The position numbers were made by a program, and so were the translations under genes. A model generated the notes under the pieces. That model saw nothing but the letters and a program-made list of their open reading frames with translations, was not told where the DNA came from and searched no databases. Positions 1 through 6,223 of a stretch of 25,238 bases of DNA are shown one piece after another; position 1 is the stretch's first letter, and every line of letters begins with the position of its first letter. The stretch is from a virus: positions 1 to 25,238 of IMG/VR virus record IMGVR_UViG_3300046012_000449; one strand, 5' to 3'.

Positions 1-291
1 GTCGCGTCTTTCTCAGCGCGATCGCTTCAGGACTACGAGAACGGCGTCACGATCCCGTACCGGCACCTCGCGGAGCTCTCGCGGCTCCTGAACCGGCCGA
101 CCGAATGGTTCCTCTACGGCAACGAGGAAGCCGTCGGTTCGGACGAGAGGCTCAATCGGCTGGAGGCAACAGCCGAAGAATCCCTCTCGCTGCTGATCCG
201 GATCGCGCACGCCGTTGGTGTTGAACACCTGGAGGATGACTCTGGCGATGCTGGCGAATCTGGCTCTCAAGCGCCCGGACAAGCAGCCTAA
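1..291 (+). CDS. XRE/Cro-CI family regulator, C-terminal part (5' truncated by window edge)
   Basis: The plus strand is open from the first base and reads 96 residues to a TAA at 289-291. The first 40 residues match the second half of a helix-turn-helix of the Cro/CI (HTH_3) family: a recognition-helix stretch (SARSLQDYENGVTIPY) followed by RHLAELSRLLNRPTEWFLYG, the usual closing helix and 'W-[FL]-x-x-G' end. The rest is acidic and contains a short possible helix. The start lies outside the window. It is likely a DNA-binding repressor or regulator of phage gene expression, which fits its position at the edge of the late region and its orientation opposite to the late genes. Whether it is the lysogeny repressor cannot be told from this fragment. 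Confidence 0.85.
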   Translation, partial: VASFSARSLQDYENGVTIPYRHLAELSRLLNRPTEWFLYGNEEAVGSDERLNRLEATAEESLSLLIRIAHAVGVEHLEDDSGDAGESGSQAPGQAA

Positions 292-475
292 GACTCGCGA
301 CTTCGGTCTCGAGCAGGGCGCTGCGGTCGATTCGGCCGCCGCCAATCACGAAGAGGCCGCAGCGGTCGCAGACAACGATGGATGCGGCCGCGGTCAGGTG
401 GCGACGCGGCTGCGGGATCTCGCAGCCGCACGCGAGATCGGCGATCGTCGCCCTGAGCTCGTCGGCGCTGGGCAC
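152..475 (-). CDS. small Cys-containing hypothetical protein, antisense to the regulator's 3' end
   Basis: A GTG start at 475 is preceded by GGAAG about nine bases upstream, and the frame reads 107 residues. The first ~65 residues look coding: G/C-rich third positions, a CGC pair (residues 16-18), a CDRCG pair (around residues 36-40) that could bind a metal, then a Leu/Glu-rich helix. The last ~45 residues lie opposite the regulator gene, are basic and low in complexity, and have lost the codon bias. This suggests a real N-terminus running into an antisense overlap of about 140 bases. Either the overlap is genuine, or recombination joined two unrelated ends here. No family is recognised. Confidence 0.45.
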   Translation of the reverse strand: MPSADELRATIADLACGCEIPQPRRHLTAAASIVVCDRCGLFVIGGGRIDRSALLETEVASLRLLVRALESQIRQHRQSHPPGVQHQRRARSGSAARGILRLLPPAD

Positions 476-511
476 CCGAACATTCTTCCATCCGAGATAA
501 GGGAGCGAACC

Positions 512-553
512 GTGAAACGCATGGCATTGGTGACCGTAAGGCGTCGAGCATGA
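512..553 (+). CDS. 13-residue leader ORF coupled to the downstream membrane protein gene
   Basis: A GTG at 512 follows a good Shine-Dalgarno sequence (AAGGGAG, 499-505) and reads MKRMALVTVRRRA. Its TGA overlaps the ATG of the next gene as ATGA at 550-553. The next gene has no clear ribosome binding site of its own, so translation of the leader could deliver ribosomes to it. It may equally be a chance reading frame; its length gives no coding statistics. Confidence 0.35.
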   Translation: MKRMALVTVRRRA

Positions 554-744
554 TCATCTACGCTGGCCCTCTGTGGGGGATCGGGCTGCTGCTCTGCTGG
601 ATCCCGTGGCTGATCGCGAAAGACAAGGGCGGCCCCGTGTGGGGGTGGCTGCTGTTCGGGATCTTCTGCCTGCCGCTCGCCGTCCTGTTCGCCGTGCTCG
701 AGAAGCCGCCCGCCGAGCGGAAGTCCTACTTCACGTCGCGGTAG
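550..744 (+). CDS. small two-helix membrane protein
   Basis: A 64-residue protein with two hydrophobic segments (about residues 3-23 and 29-49) separated by a short charged loop (AKDKGGPVW), followed by a basic tail ending SYFTSR. This is a hairpin inner-membrane topology with a short cytoplasmic or periplasmic loop. Third codon positions are strongly G/C, which supports a real gene despite its size. The start overlaps the stop of a 13-codon leader. Its 3' end overlaps the convergent tailspike-like gene by 19 bases (726-744). A holin-like, superinfection-related or host-derived role is possible, but none is shown by the sequence. Confidence 0.7.
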   Translation: MIIYAGPLWGIGLLLCWIPWLIAKDKGGPVWGWLLFGIFCLPLAVLFAVLEKPPAERKSYFTSR

Positions 745-1982
745 ACGATGCCGCCCGCCTGCCGGTAGCTGCTGCCGGAGAGGCGCGGGTTCTGCACCGT
801 GTTCGTCGCCCGCCCGTACTCGACTGTGACGCCCGAGAACGGCCCCTCGAGGTCGGCGGCTTCGACGGCGCGGCCTTGCGCGTCGGCCACCTCGAGGTAG
901 TGGACGGTGCAGCCGTCGGTGGTCATCGACGGCGAACCCCAGAACTGCAGCCCGTTGCCCGACACCTGCGACTGCGCCGGCTGATGCAGCCCCTTCGCAC
1001 GCACCCACATCTCGCAGCCCGTGCCGAGCGCGCCTTTGCGGAGGTTCGACAACTCGATCCCCGCACCCGTCCACGCGTCCTGAATGTCGAGGATGAACTT
1101 CGAGTCCTCCACCCAGAAGTGCGAGTCGCCGATGTTCGCGGCATGGATGCCCGTGCCCTTCTCGGCGTGCGGGTCCGCCGCGAGCACGTCCGGGGTGATG
1201 AAGTACGCGCCGCCGGCGACGGGATGGCAGCCGTAGCTCGAATCCTCGACGCGGCCGCGGAACACGCAGTTCTTCGGAGGGCTCTTGATCCCGAACGCGG
1301 TGAGTCCGCCGGCGCGGGGCTTCTGCAGCAGCCAGTCCATGACGTCGCAGTTGACGAGGTCGTAGGTGATGATCTGGGCGCCCGAGCAGCGCGGCCCGTA
1401 CAGGTGGACGTTCGTGTTGTAGGCGAAGTAGATCGAGCCGAGCGCCTGGTTCGATGCCCCCTCGAACGCGCAGTCGTCTGACAGGTCGATCTCTGCGTAG
1501 CCGGACAGCGTCTTGCCGGTCAGAGCGACCTGGCCGGTGTTGCGGATGCCGTGGCCGCGGATCGAGTCGCCGGGACGGATGTCGGCCCATGCTGCGAGGA
1601 GCGCCGCCACGGTCGACACGTCCTTCACGCGTGTCGGTGTGCCGATGCCGCGCCGTTGGATCGCCTGCCCGTACTCCCACGAGTTGATCGACCCGGACGG
1701 AGGAGGCGTCGGTGCAGGCGGCGGAGGCGGCGCCGGGGCCGGGGAGACGACGGAGCCGCGGTCGGTGACCGTCAGCGCCTCGACCCCGTAGGCGTGCGGT
1801 TTACCGTCCTGCGGCCTCCCGATCTTCACCGACGTCCTCGTGCCGTCGATCGTGAAGTGGCGTTTCGCGTCAGCGAGGATCTCCTCTCCGTCGACGGTGA
1901 AGATGAACCCCGCCGCGCCGGGGACGGCATCCCAGCCGAGCGTGATCGCGAGGTCGGTCTCGGATGCGACGCGGATCTTCAC
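726..1982 (-). CDS. tailspike-like protein: fibronectin III-like domain plus right-handed beta-helix
   Basis: A 418-residue protein starting at GTG 1982, which overlaps the stop of the preceding gene as GTGA; no alternative start gives a better N-terminus. Residues 1-85 resemble a fibronectin type III / Ig-like domain (ITLGWDAVPGAAGFIFTVDG, later HAYGVEAL). A proline-rich linker (PAPAPPPPPAPTPPP) at about residues 90-107 leads to about 310 residues of short strands with recurring Asn/Asp/Gly turns (NTNVHLYG, NCDVMDWL, EDSSYG, NLRKGALG), typical of pectate-lyase-like beta-helices. Such proteins serve as phage tailspikes or polysaccharide depolymerases. No catalytic residues can be assigned by eye. 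It is the last gene of the late operon, beyond the lysis genes, which is an unusual place for a tailspike. Confidence 0.75.
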   Translation of the reverse strand: MKIRVASETDLAITLGWDAVPGAAGFIFTVDGEEILADAKRHFTIDGTRTSVKIGRPQDGKPHAYGVEALTVTDRGSVVSPAPAPPPPPAPTPPPSGSINSWEYGQAIQRRGIGTPTRVKDVSTVAALLAAWADIRPGDSIRGHGIRNTGQVALTGKTLSGYAEIDLSDDCAFEGASNQALGSIYFAYNTNVHLYGPRCSGAQIITYDLVNCDVMDWLLQKPRAGGLTAFGIKSPPKNCVFRGRVEDSSYGCHPVAGGAYFITPDVLAADPHAEKGTGIHAANIGDSHFWVEDSKFILDIQDAWTGAGIELSNLRKGALGTGCEMWVRAKGLHQPAQSQVSGNGLQFWGSPSMTTDGCTVHYLEVADAQGRAVEAADLEGPFSGVTVEYGRATNTVQNPRLSGSSYRQAGGIVYRDVK

Positions 1983-2080
1983 AGCGTCTTCCCGAAGACG
2001 AGGAGGACGGCGCAGACCGCGATCAGCACGATCAGCACCTCGACGATCGTCACGCCGCGGCTGTCGATCAGCCGCCTCAT
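1979..2080 (-). CDS. 33-residue membrane microprotein with a prepilin-like N-terminus
   Basis: ATG at 2080 overlaps the upstream stop (ATGA), and its own TGA overlaps the GTG of the tailspike gene (GTGA). This double coupling supports it as a real gene. The sequence is a short basic leader MRRLIDSRG followed by VTIVEVLIVLIAVCAVLL and a short GKTL tail. The pattern Gly, hydrophobic, Thr, two hydrophobics, Glu at +5 and then a long hydrophobic helix is the class III (type IV prepilin) signal pattern, with cleavage expected after Gly9. The helix has one Cys. Known prepilins are far longer, so this may instead be a small holin/spanin-type membrane peptide that resembles one. Confidence 0.65.
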   Translation of the reverse strand: MRRLIDSRGVTIVEVLIVLIAVCAVLLVFGKTL

Positions 2081-2346
2081 TCCTGCACCGCCGGCGGCTC
2101 CTGCGGCTGCACGGTCTTCTCGCCGGCGACGGTCTGGGCGGCACCGGTCCAGATGCTCTTCAGCATCGGCCAGACGCCGCGGCGGCCGATGTAGAGGACG
2201 GCGGTGATGATCGCGCCGGCGACGAGCAGCGACGTCGCGGACGACATGCGCAGCCACTCGTAGTGGAGCGAGACGCGGTAGACGGCGTAGGCGAGGCCGG
2301 TCGTGAAGAGCGACGCGGTCGCGTTCGGATGTCCCTGCGTGGGCAT
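2077..2346 (-). CDS. holin-like small membrane protein
   Basis: An 89-residue protein whose ATG is preceded by a strong AAGGAG six bases upstream (2352-2357). A weak amphipathic or hydrophobic stretch at residues 10-27 (TASLFTTGLAYAVYRVSL) and a clear membrane helix at about 37-53 (SATSLLVAGAIITAVLY) are followed by a basic turn (IGRRGVW) and a polar tail ending EPPAVQE. Size, topology and position just after the endolysin and a membrane coiled-coil protein fit a phage holin that would release or permit the endolysin's action at the membrane. No holin family signature is visible, so the call rests on context. Confidence 0.6.
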   Translation of the reverse strand: MPTQGHPNATASLFTTGLAYAVYRVSLHYEWLRMSSATSLLVAGAIITAVLYIGRRGVWPMLKSIWTGAAQTVAGEKTVQPQEPPAVQE

Positions 2347-2349
2347 GGC

Positions 2350-2365
2350 TTCTCCTTCGTCTAGG
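2350..2365 (-). promoter_or_regulatory. strong ribosome binding element CCTAGaCGAAGGAGAA before the holin-like gene
   Basis: On the minus strand the bases read CCTAGACGAAGGAGAA immediately before GCC-ATG. The same element, one base shorter, precedes the protease-capsid gene (17798-17812). Here TAG is also the stop codon of the upstream gene. The strong site marks an independently initiated gene in an operon where most starts are coupled. Confidence 0.6.
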
Positions 2366-2906
2366 TGGTGGAGCTTGCGACGAGCTGGTCGCGGATCTCG
2401 GTGAGGAGCTGCGACTGCTGTGCGATGCCGGCGACGAGCTTGTCGAATAGCCGGGCGCGGCTGTCGATCGCCTGCTCGAGCCCGTCGAGGCGCGCGATGA
2501 CGGCCGACAGGTCGTGCTTTGCCTCTTCGAGCTTCAGCTTCCCCTCGAGCTCGGCGAGCTTGCCTTTCAGTGCGTGGCGTATCTCGCGCTGTTCCTCCGC
2601 GAACTCGGCCATCTGGCCGGTGTGCGTCAGCTGCGCGTCGACGAGCTGCTGCGCCTTGTTCTTCAGATCGTCTTCGAGCACCTTGACCTGGGCGCCGCGC
2701 TCCTCGGCGAGCTCTTTCCAGAACGACTTGAGGTTGTTGCGGAGGGTGAAGACGCCGGCGACGATCACGACGACCGCGGCGACGACGATCGAGCCGAGCC
2801 CGACGGTGTCGTTGAACGTGACGCCGTACACCGCGGACCCGAGCACTCCGGCGCCGGTTGTGATCCCGACGGTCAGCTTCGGGATGAAGAGGTGCAGGTC
2901 ACTCAT
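2361..2906 (-). CDS. membrane-anchored coiled-coil protein of the lysis region
   Basis: A 181-residue protein. Two hydrophobic segments (about residues 10-28 and 36-54, the second GLGSIVVAAVVVIVAGVF) are followed from about residue 58 to 172 by a long Glu/Lys/Leu/Gln-rich helix with few helix breakers (ELAEERGAQVKVLEDDLKN and onward), a predicted coiled coil. Its start overlaps the endolysin stop by one base (TGATG). Phage proteins with an N-terminal membrane anchor and a coiled coil next to the endolysin can act in lysis (spanin-like or holin-associated), but an actinobacterial host would normally not need an outer-membrane spanin. The function is therefore open. Confidence 0.65.
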   Translation of the reverse strand: MSDLHLFIPKLTVGITTGAGVLGSAVYGVTFNDTVGLGSIVVAAVVVIVAGVFTLRNNLKSFWKELAEERGAQVKVLEDDLKNKAQQLVDAQLTHTGQMAEFAEEQREIRHALKGKLAELEGKLKLEEAKHDLSAVIARLDGLEQAIDSRARLFDKLVAGIAQQSQLLTEIRDQLVASSTT

Positions 2907-3712
2907 CAGTAGCCGGCGTGCACGTGGTTTTCGTGCTCGCGCATCGTGGTTGCCCCGTAGAACGCGGCGGACGGGATCGTGAGGGCGGCGATCGCGGCGT
3001 CTGGCCGGTTGGCGTAGCCGCCGCAGATCAGCTGGCGGGGCCGGTAGCTCGCAGGCGCCTGGTGAAGGGCGGTCGCGACCGCGAGCGTTTTCTCGCGGCC
3101 GGCGGCGGCGGCGACGGAGATCCCGTCGATCGAGGAGATGTCGACGGCGAGCCCGCCCGCGTGTCCGTGCGGGCCGTCGTTGGAGTGGTCGGAGCAGATC
3201 GCGAACGTGCCGAGCGTGAAGCCTTTGTCTTCGATGAGGAAGATGAGCGCGCGGAGCGGGGCGGGGTTGATGTGGATCCAGCAGCCGGCGTGCGACCAGA
3301 CGGGTTTGCCGGCGGCGGTCGCTTGGATGTCTGCGAGGTCGCCGGGGTTGTCGGCCCGGTAGCGGCCGGCGGCGTGCAACGTGAGCAGCGCCTTCGCTGC
3401 CAGCACGGCGGTCGCGGGGATCGGCGGCGGCGGAGGGTTCCGGATCGCCGCGGCCTTGTAGAGCGAGATCCCGTAGAGGTCGAACGCGGGCGCGACGACC
3501 TTGTGTGTGGCGGGCCCGTACACGCCGTCTGCGGGCAGATGGTGCTGCCGCTGGACTGTGCGGATGCAGGCGCCGAACGAGACGCCCGCGTTCTTGGAGA
3601 GGACGAGTGCGCCGGAGCCCGCGATGTGGAGTTTGCGGAGTGCGCGTTTGACGGCGAGGACGTCGGCGCCGGTCTGGCCGGGCCGGATCGGCTGACGGTA
3701 GGGCGTCGTCAT
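2906..3712 (-). CDS. endolysin: peptidoglycan-binding domain plus M15-like metallopeptidase
   Basis: A 268-residue protein. Residues 8-80 match a PG_binding_1 domain (GQTGADVLAVKRALRKL, then TVQRQHHLPADGVYGPATH). After a proline linker (residues 93-98), the C-terminal half carries the zinc-peptidase pattern of the M15/extensin-like fold: H184-AGGLAV-D191 in HGHAGGLAVDIS, and H263-V-H265 in the terminal NHVHAGY. Such enzymes cut peptide bonds in cell-wall stems or cross-bridges. No signal peptide is visible, so export needs the holin-like neighbours. The ATG overlaps the stop of a 15-codon leader (ATGA, 3709-3712) and has no strong ribosome binding site of its own. No amidase or lysozyme motif is seen. 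Confidence 0.8.
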   Translation of the reverse strand: MTTPYRQPIRPGQTGADVLAVKRALRKLHIAGSGALVLSKNAGVSFGACIRTVQRQHHLPADGVYGPATHKVVAPAFDLYGISLYKAAAIRNPPPPPIPATAVLAAKALLTLHAAGRYRADNPGDLADIQATAAGKPVWSHAGCWIHINPAPLRALIFLIEDKGFTLGTFAICSDHSNDGPHGHAGGLAVDISSIDGISVAAAAGREKTLAVATALHQAPASYRPRQLICGGYANRPDAAIAALTIPSAAFYGATTMREHENHVHAGY

Positions 3713-3756
3713 GGCGTTGTGGCCCCAGGCTTGCGCCCCGGCTCGCTGGTCGGCAT
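3709..3756 (-). CDS. 15-residue leader ORF coupled to the endolysin gene
   Basis: An ATG at 3756 sits about seven bases after a strong GAGGAG and reads MPTSEPGRKPGATTP. Its TGA overlaps the endolysin ATG (ATGA). The endolysin start itself is preceded by no good Shine-Dalgarno sequence, so expression of the lytic enzyme may depend on translating this leader. The peptide is Pro/Gly/Thr-rich and resembles no known family. A wrongly chosen endolysin start is less likely, because the frames differ and the PG-binding domain begins directly after the endolysin ATG. Confidence 0.45.
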   Translation of the reverse strand: MPTSEPGRKPGATTP

Positions 3757-3778
3757 CTGTGTGTCTCCTCGGATTCGG

Positions 3779-3955
3779 TTAGGTCTTCTTGCGGCTCTTC
3801 GGCTGTTCGAGCTCGGCGATCCGGGCGTCGCGCTCCGCGATCAACGCGTCTTTCCAGGCGAGGTTGCCGACCGCCTGCGCGAGCTCGAGCTCCGCGCGGT
3901 GGAGGCGCGCTGCGAGATGGCGGAGCGAGGCCTCGTTCGCTGCCGGGTGGATCAC
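3779..3955 (-). CDS. small coiled-coil protein
   Basis: A 58-residue protein starting at GTG 3955, which overlaps the preceding stop (GTGA); upstream extension in the same frame gives a basic sequence opposite another gene, so this start is preferred. Nearly the whole chain is a charged helix with Ala/Leu/Glu periodicity (RAELELAQAVGNLAWKDALI, then AERDARIAELEQ) ending in a basic KSRKKT. It lies between the appendage gene and the endolysin leader. No family is recognised. It may be a small tail-associated or regulatory protein. Confidence 0.6.
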   Translation of the reverse strand: MIHPAANEASLRHLAARLHRAELELAQAVGNLAWKDALIAERDARIAELEQPKSRKKT

Positions 3956-4512
3956 GGCGACACCGACACGACGCCGCTGTTGTTCCAGAGCGCGCCGGAG
4001 ACGCCGGGGTCGGTGTTCGGAAGCGTGATAAACACGCCTGTCGGGAGCGTATGAAACGCGCCCACGTTCACTTCGCCGCCGCCGACCGAACCGACATTCA
4101 CGTCCCTGTACGCGCTGATATTCACATCGCGGCCGGTTCTGCCCCACGGGTCGGTGCGTGTCGCATTGAGGTTGATGTCCTCCGACACGTCCACGTTGAA
4201 GTCACGGTCACCGCGAAAGGTGTAATCCGCCTGCGCGCCGTTCGCCTGGAAGTCGAACTCGCCGAGCTCGCCCGTCCCGAGGTCGTCGGTCTTGAAGAAC
4301 ATCGACGTGAAACCGCCGAGCGCCTCGAACTTGATCCCTGCCCCATCGGTCCCACCGGTCGAGTTAGTCGTGACGGACAGCCAGTCGCCGGACTGGTCGA
4401 CGTCGAACTGGATGCCGTCGCCGCCGTCGAGTCTTTTCTGGAGGTTCGTCGCGCGGCCGCCGACGCGCACGACCTTGCCGAGCGTCGTCTGCCCTTTCAG
4501 CGGGCGGGCCAT
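3952..4512 (-). CDS. minor tail/fiber-like virion protein
   Basis: A 186-residue protein. The ATG at 4512 (MARPLKGQTTLGKVV) overlaps the previous stop (TGATG), and longer readings run into the neighbouring gene. The body is rich in Gly, Asn, Asp and Thr in alternating strand patterns (DRDFNVDVSEDINLNAT, DVNISAYRDVNVGSVGGGEV), suggesting a stacked beta structure. It ends GALWNNSGVVSVSP, a phrase of the type common at the ends of phage tail-fiber and appendage proteins ('G-x-L-W-x-[ND]-x-G'). Position directly after the gp37-like baseplate gene fits a receptor-facing tail-tip protein. Host specificity cannot be inferred. Confidence 0.7.
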   Translation of the reverse strand: MARPLKGQTTLGKVVRVGGRATNLQKRLDGGDGIQFDVDQSGDWLSVTTNSTGGTDGAGIKFEALGGFTSMFFKTDDLGTGELGEFDFQANGAQADYTFRGDRDFNVDVSEDINLNATRTDPWGRTGRDVNISAYRDVNVGSVGGGEVNVGAFHTLPTGVFITLPNTDPGVSGALWNNSGVVSVSP

Positions 4513-5798
4513 CAGGCTGCGTCCGCCGAGGTCAGGAGCTCCGACACCGATGCGACGTTCTCGCGGCTCCACGTCTTCGTGTAGCCGTACACCCGCTGCG
4601 TGTCGGCGAGCGCGAGCCCGAAGTCCGCGCCGACGTTGATCGCGATCAGGTCGCCGACGTCGAAGTCAGCCGGCGGCTGGTAGAGCGCTTTCGCGTCGTC
4701 AGCCGGGGTGATGTAGAGCAGGTCGCGCGGGAAGATCCGGTAGCCCTGCTCGGCGTTCCAGTCGGCGATGTAGAGCGGCCGCGAGCTCGACTCGGTGCCG
4801 GTCGTGTCCTTGATCCGGATCTGATGAAAGACGCCGTAGCGGGTGCGGCTGTCGGTCGGGTCGACCGTCGTGCCGGGCGAGCCCGGGGTGATGTTGCCCG
4901 TCCAACGTGTGCCGCCTGCCTTGGGCGGGCCGAGGTAGTCGTAGAGCTTGTTGCAGATCGTCTGGAAGTCGTCGACGTGGCGGCATCCCTTCGCGTTCTT
5001 CGACCCGGTGAAGTAGTCGAAGTGCACGGTCGCGCTGCGGTCGGTGCCGGACGCGGAGACCGCGGAGACTGCGACCATCGCGTACGGGTCGAGGCCCTCG
5101 GACGGGTCGATCGGCCGCATCACGATGTCGACGACGCCGGTCTGCACGAGCTGGTTCATCAGGTCGCCGATCGCGAGCGGCCAGCTCATCGTCTCCGACG
5201 GCATCAGATCGATCGCCGGCCCGACGTCGACGTCGAAGGTGCCGGTCGTCAGGTCGATCGGCAGCGGCCCCTCGCCAGGGGTGGGGTCGGATTCGGCGCC
5301 GGTGTTCTGGCTGTTCGTGAGCGCCTGGAGCAGCCAGTCAGGGCCGCTGAGGACGTCGGCGCCGCCGGTGCCTGTCCCGGCGAACTTCGGGTTGATGAAG
5401 TTGCCGTCGTAGGTGCCGGCGACGGTGCCGCCGCGCACGTAGCGGCCTGCGCGGTCGTCGCCGTCGTAGCCGGCCTCGGCCCAGAAGTCCATGCCGGTGA
5501 TCGTCGCGAGATTCTGTGTGCCGTCTCCGTTGCGCTCGACGATTTGGATCCGGCCGTGGAACACCGGGTTCGTGACGCCGTCCTCCCACACGATCAGCTT
5601 CCGGTCGCCTTTCTGCAGGTTCGGGAAACCGTCGCCCGCGACCACCGAGGTGAGAAGCGAATGGCCGGCCGGCGCGGTGATCACGAACGTCCGCAGCCCG
5701 TTGTGAGCAACCGCCAGCGACTTCTCGAGCGCGATCGCGGAGATGTCGGCGAGCTCGTTCGACTGCAGGTCGTAGATCTTCGCGACGACGGCACCCAT
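4512..5798 (-). CDS. ReqiPepy6 gp37-like minor tail (baseplate) protein
   Basis: A 428-residue protein starting at ATG 5798 (TGATG overlap). The N-terminal ~120 residues have the layout of the siphovirus ReqiPepy6 Gp37-like family and related tail-hub proteins: an initial strand pair (KIYDLQSNELADIS), a Phe-rich strand (NGLRTFVITAPAG), a KLIVWEDG strand, FHGRIQIVERNGDG and then ITGMDFWAEA, equivalent to 'G-x-D'. A central region predicts mixed alpha/beta structure, and the C-terminus returns to strands (FDVGDLIAINVGADFG). This family sits at the tail tip and links the tube to receptor-binding parts. Family assignment is from memory of its pattern rather than an alignment. Confidence 0.75.
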   Translation of the reverse strand: MGAVVAKIYDLQSNELADISAIALEKSLAVAHNGLRTFVITAPAGHSLLTSVVAGDGFPNLQKGDRKLIVWEDGVTNPVFHGRIQIVERNGDGTQNLATITGMDFWAEAGYDGDDRAGRYVRGGTVAGTYDGNFINPKFAGTGTGGADVLSGPDWLLQALTNSQNTGAESDPTPGEGPLPIDLTTGTFDVDVGPAIDLMPSETMSWPLAIGDLMNQLVQTGVVDIVMRPIDPSEGLDPYAMVAVSAVSASGTDRSATVHFDYFTGSKNAKGCRHVDDFQTICNKLYDYLGPPKAGGTRWTGNITPGSPGTTVDPTDSRTRYGVFHQIRIKDTTGTESSSRPLYIADWNAEQGYRIFPRDLLYITPADDAKALYQPPADFDVGDLIAINVGADFGLALADTQRVYGYTKTWSRENVASVSELLTSADAA

Positions 5799-6223
5799 CA
5801 GGCGAACACGTCCACGACGAGGCCGAAGGTGACCGACATCGTGATGCCCGCCCACGACGTTTCGAGCGGCGCCTGCTTCCAGACTTTCAGCGTGCCGCCG
5901 GAGTGGACGAGGTCGTCGGGTGCCGCCTTCAGGGCGTCGAGCGCTGCCTTCAGAGACGCGAGGAGCGTGTCGAGCGCGGCGAAGTAGCCTGCGTCGGATC
6001 CGTCGGAGGTGATGGTCAGGTCGCCGGCGAGCGTGATGATCTGCGCGTCGTCGAACGGAGCGAAGATGAGGGCGCCGTCGGCGCCCGGCGCCGGCTCTAT
6101 CGTCGTGCGCAGTGGCGCGTCGGCGCCGCCGCTGCACCGGTTCGCGTCGAGCGCGAGGTAGTCGGGGGTCGCGGAGGTGAGCGCCGAGAAGCCGCCGATC
6201 GCGCTGATCGTGGAGTACCTCAC
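5798..6223 (-). CDS. minor tail protein in the distal-tail position
   Basis: A 141-residue protein starting at GTG 6223, overlapping the tape measure stop (GTGA) and followed by a TGATG junction. It has short strands around small loops (ALIFAPFDDAQIITLAGDLTIT), one Ala/Leu helix (ALDTLLASLKAALDALKAAP), and a C-terminal strand series ending TMSVTFGLVVDVFA. The place between tape measure and gp37-like hub is where siphoviruses encode the distal tail protein, so a role in the tail tip is inferred. It is shorter than usual distal tail proteins (about 250 residues or more), and no direct family match was recognised. Confidence 0.65.
   Translation of the reverse strand: MRYSTISAIGGFSALTSATPDYLALDANRCSGGADAPLRTTIEPAPGADGALIFAPFDDAQIITLAGDLTITSDGSDAGYFAALDTLLASLKAALDALKAAPDDLVHSGGTLKVWKQAPLETSWAGITMSVTFGLVVDVFA

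Noticed and set aside
1-744. Lysogeny module with repressor and integrase
   Set aside because: Only the C-terminal part of a Cro/CI-type regulator is present; no integrase, operator pair or attachment site is visible in the window.
2361-2906. Calling the membrane coiled-coil protein a Gram-negative spanin
   Set aside because: No lipoprotein partner or outer-membrane signal is seen, and the sequence character suggests a host without an outer membrane.
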